From Desulfobulbaceae bacterium (GTDB taxonomy: Bacteria; Desulfobacterota; Desulfobulbia; Desulfobulbales; SURF-16): a stretch of DNA of 5,305 nt. The translations under genes and the position numbers were made by a program. The stretch lies in the NCBI GenBank assembly GCA_024763495.1, contig JANTFJ010000207.1:1-5305 (forward strand), read 5' to 3'. Below are positions 1 to 4,915 of this stretch, piece after piece. How positions within the stretch are numbered: the first letter of the stretch is position 1; each line of letters begins with the position of its first letter. The notes under the pieces are model-generated. The model did no database searches. It saw only the letters and a list, made by a program, of their open reading frames with translations, and had not been told where the DNA came from.

Positions 1-6
1 CTTACC

Positions 7-27
7 TCCGGCTAAAGACATGCCGGA
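7..27. repeat. short stem-loop, possible edge of a dispersed repeat
   Basis: TCCGGC at 7-12 pairs with GCCGGA at 22-27 across a 9-nt loop, and is followed by ATGACGAGCGAG. The GCCGGAATGACG wording resembles the ends of short intergenic palindromic repeats common in proteobacterial genomes, but only one copy is visible and the left side is cut by the window. It has no T-run after it, so it does not look like an intrinsic terminator. The structure is seen directly; membership of a repeat family is a guess. Confidence 0.25.
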
Positions 28-123
28 ATGACGAGCGAGTTTTATTGGTGATGTTATATGACTTCAAATACTTATCTCAAGTCAGAAAGTTGAGTAAAAC
101 AATTTGTGACAGCGAACAATAAA

Positions 124-182
124 GTACATGCAGGCGGCGGCAATCCCATAACCGTAAGGGATTCAGGGACGCCGCCATGTAC
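124..182 (+). promoter_or_regulatory. long hairpin in the sdhA leader
   Basis: Three nested stems are visible. GTACAT (124-129) pairs with ATGTAC (177-182), GGCGGCG (133-139) with CGCCGCC (170-176), and AATCCC (142-147) with GGGATT (158-163), closing a 10-nt loop. A 3-nt bulge (130-132) and an internal loop (140-141 against 164-169) separate them. That makes 19 Watson-Crick pairs about 50 nt upstream of the sdhA start. There is no U-tract after it, so it is not a standard terminator. It could be a leader-RNA element controlling sdhAB, or a repetitive extragenic palindrome. The pairing is directly seen; the function is inferred. Confidence 0.55.
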
Positions 183-225
183 GCGCTTACCAATTTGTCG
201 TGCAGGTTGTCCCCTGAATCCGGAG
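159..225 (+). promoter_or_regulatory. alternative leader pairing next to the sdhA ribosome binding site
   Basis: GGATTCAGGG (159-168) is perfectly complementary to CCCTGAATCC (212-221). With C211 bulged, A169-T210 and C170-G209 extend it to 12 pairs. The right arm ends directly beside GGAG (222-225), the Shine-Dalgarno of sdhA, which sits 10 nt before the ATG at 236. The left arm uses bases 159-163 and 170, which are also needed by the hairpin at 124-182, so the two folds cannot form together. This arrangement is typical of switching leaders, but no ligand-binding domain was recognised. Confidence 0.35.
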
Positions 226-235
226 TTGCCAAAAT

Positions 236-2149
236 ATGACCCTCGTATCTAATATCCCCTCCGGCCCGCTGGCGGAAAAATGGGATAACCACCGTTTTCA
301 GACCAGGCTGGTTAATCCGGCCAATAAACGAAAATTCACTATTATTGTCGTGGGCAGCGGCCTGGCCGGGGCCTCAGCCTCAGCCACCCTGGCGGAACTG
401 GGCTATAATATCAAGACTTTTACCATTCACGACTCGCCCCGCCGGGCCCACAGCATCGCGGCCCAGGGCGGCATAAACGCGGCCAAGAATTATCCTAACG
501 ATGGTGACTCTGTATTTCGTCTTTTTTACGATACCATCAAGGGTGGTGATTTCCGTTCCCGCGAGGCCAATGTTTACCGCCTGGCCCAGATCAGCAACAA
601 TATAATAGATCAATGCGTGGCCCAGGGAATTCCCTTTGCCCGGGAATACGGCGGCAGCCTGGCTAATCGGTCATTCGGCGGCGCCCAGGTATCACGCACT
701 TTTTATGCCAGGGGCCAGACCGGTCAGCAGTTACTGCTCGGGGCTTACAGCGCCCTGATGCGCCAGGTCAAACTGAAAAAAGTGGTAATCTTTCCCCGCC
801 AGGAGATGCTTGAGCTGCTGGTCATTGGCGGCAAGGCCAGGGGCATTGTCTGCCGTGATATGTTAAATGGACGGATAACCTCCCACATGGCAGACGCGGT
901 TGTGCTGGCCACCGGCGGCTACGGCAATGTCTATTATCTCTCAACCAATGCCATGAATTCCAATGTGACCGCGGCCTGGCGGGCCTGCCGCCAGGGGGCC
1001 TTTTTTGCTAATCCCTGTTTTGTCCAGATCCATCCGACCTGTATTCCCATGCATGGCGATTATCAGTCAAAATTGACCCTGATGAGTGAAAGCCTGCGTA
1101 ACGATGGCCGGGTCTGGGTGCCGAAAAAGGCTGGAGACCACAGGAAGCCCCAGGATATTCCTGAAGCTGAACGGGATTATTACCTGGAAAATAAATATCC
1201 CAGCTTCGGCAACCTGGTACCTCGTGATGTGGCCTCGCGCAATGCCAAGGAGCAATGCGACCAGGGAAAAGGGGTCGGTGAAACCGGGCTGGCCGTTTAT
1301 CTTGATTTTGCCGAAGCCATTGCCCGGGACGGGGTGGAGGCAATTATCAAGAAGTACGGCAACCTTTTCCAGATGTATGAAAAAATTACGGCCGCTGATC
1401 CTCTCCGGGAACCGATGACCATCTACCCGGCTGTCCATTATACCATGGGCGGGCTCTGGGTTGATTACAACCTGATGAGTACCATCCCCGGCCTTTTTGT
1501 CCTGGGTGAGGCCAATTTTTCGGATCACGGGGCTAACCGCCTGGGGGCCAGCGCCCTGATGCAGGGACTGGCGGACGGTTATTTTGTTCTGCCTGCCACC
1601 ATCTCCGGTTACCTGGCCGGCACAGAACTTGATAAGGTCAGCCAGGATCACCGGATATGCCGCCAGGGGGAAAAGGCGGCAAAAAGAAAAATTAATAAAT
1701 TATTAAACTGTAACGGTAAACGGACAGTGGATTCTTTTCATAAAGAATTAGGCCGCCTGCTCTGGGATTACTGCGGCATGGCCCGCAACCGGGCCGGCCT
1801 GGAAAAGGCCCTGACCAGAATTCCGCAGATCAGGGAAGAATTCCGGCATAATGTTCTGGTTCCCGGCAGTAATGAGTCCCTGAGTCAATCACTGGAAAAA
1901 GCCGGACGGGTAGAGGATTTTCTCGAATTTGCCGAGTTAATGGTTATCGATGCCCTGCACCGGGAGGAATCATGCGGCTGTCATCTCCGGGAGGAAAGCC
2001 AGACTCCGGAAAACGAGGCAAAACGTGATGATGAAAATTTTACCTATGTGGCGGCCTGGGAATATGGCGGAGCTGGTAAGCACCCAAAACTTCACAAGGA
2101 ACAACTAAATTTTGAAAATGTAGAGTTGAGCCGGAGAAGCTACAAATAA
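236..2149 (+). CDS. sdhA: succinate dehydrogenase/fumarate reductase flavoprotein subunit
   Basis: This is the catalytic subunit of succinate:quinone oxidoreductase. It interconverts succinate and fumarate and passes electrons through a covalently bound FAD to the iron-sulfur subunit at the cytoplasmic membrane. Visible landmarks are the dinucleotide-binding GSGLAG (residues 40-45, after a beta strand KFTIIVV) and RRAHSIAAQGG with His72 as the expected flavinylation site. Further on are HPT at 266-268, PRDVASR around Arg330, HYTMGG with His401, and GANRLGASAL with Arg435; these correspond to the substrate and proton-shuttle residues of the family. The C-terminal REES...RDDENF segment is also present. 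At 637 aa it matches the long deltaproteobacterial/Bacteroidetes form. The start at 236 is supported by GGAG at 222-225 and by the conserved-looking N-terminus (PSGPLAEKWDNHRF). One oddity is CGCH at 580-583, where relatives as I recall them have CGGH. Direction in vivo (Sdh or Frd) cannot be told from sequence; the alternative name is frdA. Confidence 0.96.
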   Translation: MTLVSNIPSGPLAEKWDNHRFQTRLVNPANKRKFTIIVVGSGLAGASASATLAELGYNIKTFTIHDSPRRAHSIAAQGGINAAKNYPNDGDSVFRLFYDTIKGGDFRSREANVYRLAQISNNIIDQCVAQGIPFAREYGGSLANRSFGGAQVSRTFYARGQTGQQLLLGAYSALMRQVKLKKVVIFPRQEMLELLVIGGKARGIVCRDMLNGRITSHMADAVVLATGGYGNVYYLSTNAMNSNVTAAWRACRQGAFFANPCFVQIHPTCIPMHGDYQSKLTLMSESLRNDGRVWVPKKAGDHRKPQDIPEAERDYYLENKYPSFGNLVPRDVASRNAKEQCDQGKGVGETGLAVYLDFAEAIARDGVEAIIKKYGNLFQMYEKITAADPLREPMTIYPAVHYTMGGLWVDYNLMSTIPGLFVLGEANFSDHGANRLGASALMQGLADGYFVLPATISGYLAGTELDKVSQDHRICRQGEKAAKRKINKLLNCNGKRTVDSFHKELGRLLWDYCGMARNRAGLEKALTRIPQIREEFRHNVLVPGSNESLSQSLEKAGRVEDFLEFAELMVIDALHREESCGCHLREESQTPENEAKRDDENFTYVAAWEYGGAGKHPKLHKEQLNFENVELSRRSYK

Positions 2150-2186
2150 GCCGGAAGCCAGAGGACAGAGGGCTGAAGATAGGAAA

Positions 2187-2951
2187 ATGAGTCGAAAAAA
2201 AATAAATTTAACCTTGAAGATATGGCGGCAGTCCGGCCCGCAGGCCTCAGGGCGTCTGGTTACCTACCACCTCAATTCAATCTCGACAGATATGTCTTTT
2301 CTGGAAATGCTGGATGTGCTGAACGAACAGCTTACCATGACCGGTGAAGAGCCGGTGGCCTTTGACAATGACTGCCGGGAGGGAATCTGCGGTATGTGCG
2401 GGGCCGTGGTCAACGGCCAGGCCCATGGCCCGGAAAAGGAAACCACCCTCTGCCAGCTCCACATGCGTCATTTTAATGACGGCGACACCCTGATTGTTGA
2501 ACCTTTCCGAGCCCGGGCCTTTCCCCTGTTGAAAGATCTGATTGTTGATCGTTCCGCCCTGGATACGATTATTCAGGCAGGAGGCTATGTCTCGGTAAAT
2601 ACCGGCGGCGCTCCTGACGCCAATAGCATCTCCATTGCCCAGGAAACAGCGGAACAGGCCATGGACGCGGCCGCCTGTATCGGCTGCGGAGCCTGCGTTG
2701 CCGCCTGTCCTAATGGTTCTGCCATGCTCTTTACCAGTGCCAAGGTCTCGCAACTTGCTCTCTTGCCCCAGGGCCGACCGGAACGAAAAAGCCGAGCCCT
2801 TAATATGGTGACGGCAATGGATCAGGCAGGATTCGGTAACTGCGGCAATGAACGGGAGTGTGAGGCGGTCTGCCCCAAGGGCATATCCATCAGAAATATT
2901 GCCCGGCTGAATCGGGAATTTTTCAAGGGTATATTTTTTAATAGAGTTTAG
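2187..2951 (+). CDS. sdhB: succinate dehydrogenase/fumarate reductase iron-sulfur subunit
   Basis: This electron-transfer subunit links the FAD of SdhA to the quinone site in the membrane anchor. The N-terminal ferredoxin-like domain has CREGICGMC and a later Cys, giving [2Fe-2S] ligands Cys63, 68, 71 and 89. The C-terminal domain has CIGCGACVAACP (Cys164, 167, 170, 174) and CGNERECEAVCP (Cys219, 225, 229). By alignment with E. coli SdhB, Cys164/167/170/229 would hold [4Fe-4S] and Cys174/219/225 would hold [3Fe-4S], so all eleven ligands are intact. Length (254 aa) fits the family. It follows sdhA by 37 nt and is surely in the same operon. The ribosome site is atypical: AGGA at 2181-2184 leaves only 2 nt before the ATG, and a purine-rich AGAGGG at 2167-2172 is 14 nt away. 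No better in-frame start is apparent, because the family N-terminus (KINLTLKIWRQ) begins at residue 5. The alternative name is frdB. Confidence 0.95.
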   Translation: MSRKKINLTLKIWRQSGPQASGRLVTYHLNSISTDMSFLEMLDVLNEQLTMTGEEPVAFDNDCREGICGMCGAVVNGQAHGPEKETTLCQLHMRHFNDGDTLIVEPFRARAFPLLKDLIVDRSALDTIIQAGGYVSVNTGGAPDANSISIAQETAEQAMDAAACIGCGACVAACPNGSAMLFTSAKVSQLALLPQGRPERKSRALNMVTAMDQAGFGNCGNERECEAVCPKGISIRNIARLNREFFKGIFFNRV

Positions 2952-3223
2952 GGTTCGCTCAGAGTCTACACTTACCTCTTTCCGCCGTCAGCCCGGCTTT
3001 CGTATGACTAATACGCTGCGCCCTTTCAAGGAACATTCACTGTCTAAATATTTTCGATTCCAGAAAATTAAATTCTCTGCCTGGTTGAACCATTAAGTAT
3101 TTAATAAAAAATCACAGAACCATGATAATCTTTGTTAAATTATATTTTTATATTTAATTTTTAATAGGTTACATGAAATTGTGATTAGCAGATAAAATGG
3201 TTTAGAGAAAACTGGCTATCTTG

Positions 3224-3250
3224 ATTATATATATTATATATATTATATAC
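3224..3250. repeat. 9-bp tandem repeat, three copies
   Basis: ATTATATAT at 3224-3232 and 3233-3241, followed by ATTATATAC at 3242-3250, form three head-to-tail 9-bp units with one mismatch in the last base. The array sits in the most AT-rich part of the gap. It could be an easily melted or intrinsically curved segment, or simply low-complexity sequence. Confidence 0.6.
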
Positions 3251-3254
3251 AATT

Positions 3255-3286
3255 TATATAATTACTATATTAAAAATATATAATTA
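3255..3286. repeat. direct repeat of TATATAATTA
   Basis: TATATAATTA occurs at 3255-3264 and again at 3277-3286, 22 bp from start to start, just after the 9-bp tandem array. With such an AT-rich background a chance match is plausible. The spacing of about two helical turns is the only reason to list it. Confidence 0.4.
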
Positions 3287-3295
3287 TAGTTAAAA

Positions 3296-3344
3296 AATAT
3301 TTGCAATATTTTTGCTCTATGAAAACAAAAAATATTGCAATATT
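3296..3344. promoter_or_regulatory. paired palindromes, possible operators or hairpin
   Basis: AATATTGCAATATT at 3331-3344 is a perfect 14-bp palindrome. AATATTTGCAATATT at 3296-3310 is the same site with one extra T, centred 34 bp upstream. In addition TTGCAATATTTTT (3301-3313) is the exact reverse complement of AAAAATATTGCAA (3328-3340), so the pair could also form a 13-bp stem with a 14-nt loop. Two copies of a symmetric site just upstream of a promoter candidate suggest a dimeric regulator acting on the downstream cassette. Symmetry and duplication are seen directly; operator function is inferred. Confidence 0.45.
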
Positions 3345-3365
3345 AAGCTTGACAGGTATAACTAA

Positions 3366-3394
3366 TTGTTAATGAAGTAACTTTACAGTCTAAT
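3366..3394 (+). promoter_or_regulatory. weak sigma70-like promoter candidate
   Basis: TTGTTA (3366-3371) and TCTAAT (3389-3394) match the -35 and -10 consensus at 4 and 5 of 6 positions with a 17-bp spacer. It lies downstream of the paired palindromes and would give a leader of about 240 nt before the gene at 3644. Chance matches are frequent in such AT-rich DNA. A perfect TTGACA at 3349-3354 is nearby but has no good -10 at the right distance. Confidence 0.25.
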
Positions 3395-3643
3395 ACAGTA
3401 TAAAGCTCTCAGCAACACCAGTAGCATGATTTTGTAACCTGTTGAAATTATTTGTTTTAGCCAACGAACCTAAGTATAAATCCAAAAAAACTGTAATTGC
3501 GTAAAATCAATAAGTTACGGAGAACTTTAGATACTTAAGGTAGTACTTGTTTGAATAAAATTATTTGAATTCAAGTTTTAACAGAAGATATTTGGGCTGG
3601 TAATTAGCCAGATTGGAGATAAACAAGTTAGGGGTCAAAAAAT

Positions 3644-4273
3644 ATGGCACATATAATTGAAACAATTTACAGAACATCAATTGTAGATACGATAGTCGTT
3701 TTGGAACAAACGCATCAATTAATAGTAGATTGTGCTGTCTCTTCACAGAAAAAGATAAGCAATGAAACTATTTCATGGGGTATCAACACTAAAAGACTCG
3801 AAGTTTCTCTTCCTTATGGTGAATTACAAATTGGAAAATCAAATGAAAAATTTGTCGAAATAATCAATATACTTGCGACAACAGAACGAACCATCTCTGC
3901 TCTTAAATGGCTTGCGCAGAATTTCCCCAGGGCTATAGTTCAAGAATGCCACCCATCGACAAGTGATAACCCTGACGGTAATGATATCGTATTAATTGAC
4001 CATCAAGATAATATACTTGCACGGTGCGAAGTTTGTGATGTTGCTTCATCGAATGCCAGTCAAAATAAAAAAGAAACAAAAGATTTGAAAAATCTAGGGT
4101 GCGAAAACTCAACACCAAATGATCTGGTTAGGAGATTCATTGCTACTTCGAAAGAATTTGCTCTAGCATTATCATCACCTAAAAGAAAATGGGACAACAA
4201 ACATTACAAATATATTACTCATTTAACAAAAGACATAGACCAAACAATATTGCTTGAAATTGTCAGCAGGTAA
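3644..4273 (+). CDS. uncharacterised protein with possible degenerate endonuclease-like core
   Basis: I do not recognise this 209-aa protein by name. The start has a reasonable ribosome site, AGGGG at 3630-3634, 9 nt upstream. No signal peptide or membrane segment is seen, so it is probably cytoplasmic. The centre (about residues 86-152) reads as a helix (ALKWLAQNF), then GNDIVLIDHQDN, then ARCEVCDVA, then KKETKDLKNLG. A strand with Asp114, a turn, a strand with Glu129, then a Lys-rich helix is the order of motifs in PD-(D/E)XK nucleases. However, the expected E-x-K is E-V-C-D here, so the lysine is missing or displaced (Lys142/143 are candidates). It may be an inactive or divergent member, or unrelated. 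It is AT-rich in codon use, unlike sdhAB. It is the first gene of a cassette, 21 nt ahead of the J-domain gene. Confidence 0.75.
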   Translation: MAHIIETIYRTSIVDTIVVLEQTHQLIVDCAVSSQKKISNETISWGINTKRLEVSLPYGELQIGKSNEKFVEIINILATTERTISALKWLAQNFPRAIVQECHPSTSDNPDGNDIVLIDHQDNILARCEVCDVASSNASQNKKETKDLKNLGCENSTPNDLVRRFIATSKEFALALSSPKRKWDNKHYKYITHLTKDIDQTILLEIVSR

Positions 4274-4294
4274 AAGTCTCCGAGATATCACATT

Positions 4295-4915
4295 ATGCCA
4301 CAAGAACATCGAGCTTATAGTTCAAAATGGATGCCTGATCTAGAAATCATATCAGATGAAAACTGGACTTCGATATCAACTCTCCAATCAATCTTAGAAG
4401 AACTTGAGCATAGAAATAGTAATCGCGCAAGATTGCTAAAACTTAGAATCACTGAAAGATTAAACACATTATCGTCTCACCAAGAAAATAACACCTCAAA
4501 CAATGAATCTAATACTGAATCAATTAACATTCGCATTCTCACCTGCCTTTCCTGTAACAAAAAAATCAGAGTTACATTTCCTTTTGGTGGCAACCAATTA
4601 AAATGCCCATCATGCTCTATTGTTATGAATGTAATAGAGGATGAAAATGGTCACATTTACATTACTGAACAAGCAAAATCATCAGAACAATCATTTGACA
4701 CTCGCAAACTAACAACTGAAATTTGTTTTCAGATTTTAGGTGTTCAAAAAAATTCATCGCCAAGAGAAATCAAAACGGCCTATCGAAATAAAATAAAAGA
4801 ATACCATCCAGACAAAGTCTCTCAACTAGGGTCACGATTGCAAGAAGTAGCCGAGGAAGAATCAAAACAAATTAATGCCGTTTATGAGTTTCTAAAAAAT
4901 AATGGCATGGCATAA
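4295..4915 (+). CDS. zinc-ribbon protein with C-terminal J domain (DnaJ-like co-chaperone)
   Basis: J domains stimulate the ATPase of Hsp70 (DnaK) and bring it to particular clients. Residues about 142-203 form the J domain: EICFQILGV, REIKTAYRNKIKEYHPDK with the diagnostic HPD at 171-173, then a last helix QINAVYEFLKNN. Ahead of it is a zinc ribbon with Cys84-x2-Cys87 and Cys104-x2-Cys107, and before that an Asn/Ser-rich linker (about 61-77) and a probably helical N-terminus (about 24-60). There is no Gly/Phe region and no DnaJ substrate-binding domain, so it is a specialised J protein and not DnaJ itself. The ribosome site is weak (CGAGA, 4281-4285). ATG at 4331 (Met13) is an alternative start but has no better site. 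It follows the previous gene by 21 nt, and its stop overlaps the next start by one base. The zinc ribbon may bind the client or nucleic acid; that is inference. Confidence 0.88.
   Translation: MPQEHRAYSSKWMPDLEIISDENWTSISTLQSILEELEHRNSNRARLLKLRITERLNTLSSHQENNTSNNESNTESINIRILTCLSCNKKIRVTFPFGGNQLKCPSCSIVMNVIEDENGHIYITEQAKSSEQSFDTRKLTTEICFQILGVQKNSSPREIKTAYRNKIKEYHPDKVSQLGSRLQEVAEEESKQINAVYEFLKNNGMA

Larger units (their letters stand above)
2952..3643. other. 692-bp gap without a gene; composition boundary
   Basis: No convincing coding region is seen on either strand. The first ~100 bases have the balanced composition of sdhAB; from about 3050 the sequence turns strongly AT-rich and stays so into the next genes. 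No clear intrinsic terminator follows sdhB: CGTAT/ATACG at 3001-3015 is a 5-bp stem without a T-run. Inside lie 9-bp tandem repeats (3224-3250), a repeated 10-mer (3255-3286), two palindromes (3296-3344) and a weak promoter (3366-3394). No tRNA or integrase remnant was found to mark an insertion site. Confidence 0.7.

Noticed and set aside
3..122. Open frame from the window edge to a TAA at 120-122 on the + strand, possibly the end of an upstream gene
   Set aside because: The roughly 39 residues are not hydrophobic like SdhC, show no recognisable motif, and run through the repeat-like hairpin at 7-27. A chance open frame of this length is common.
100..198. CAATTTGT repeated at 100-107 and 191-198, and CTTACCTC repeated at 1-8 and 2971-2978
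   Set aside because: Single pairs of 8-mers are expected by chance in a window of this size and show no further similarity around them.
1067..1651. 194-codon open frame on the minus strand inside sdhA, and similar shorter ones at 1008-1343 (minus) and 1086-1418 (plus)
   Set aside because: They lie wholly within a strongly conserved sdhA frame and have no family resemblance; they are shadows of the GC-balanced coding sequence.
2277..2753. 158-codon minus-strand frame within sdhB
   Set aside because: It is antisense to a gene with all eleven iron-sulfur cysteines intact, and its product has no recognisable features.
3001..3015. CGTAT/ATACG stem after sdhB as a terminator
   Set aside because: It has only 5 pairs and no T-run after it.
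3349..3354. Perfect TTGACA as a -35 box
   Set aside because: No acceptable -10 hexamer lies 16-18 bp downstream (bases 3371-3378 read AATGAAGT).
3050..3643. CRISPR array or tRNA attachment site in the AT-rich gap
   Set aside because: The repeats are too short and too irregular for CRISPR, and no cloverleaf or tRNA 3' end was recognised.
3561..3746. 61-codon minus-strand frame across the start of the gene at 3644
   Set aside because: It overlaps the better supported + strand start with an AGGGG ribosome site, and its Leu-rich product is what AT-rich DNA gives by chance.
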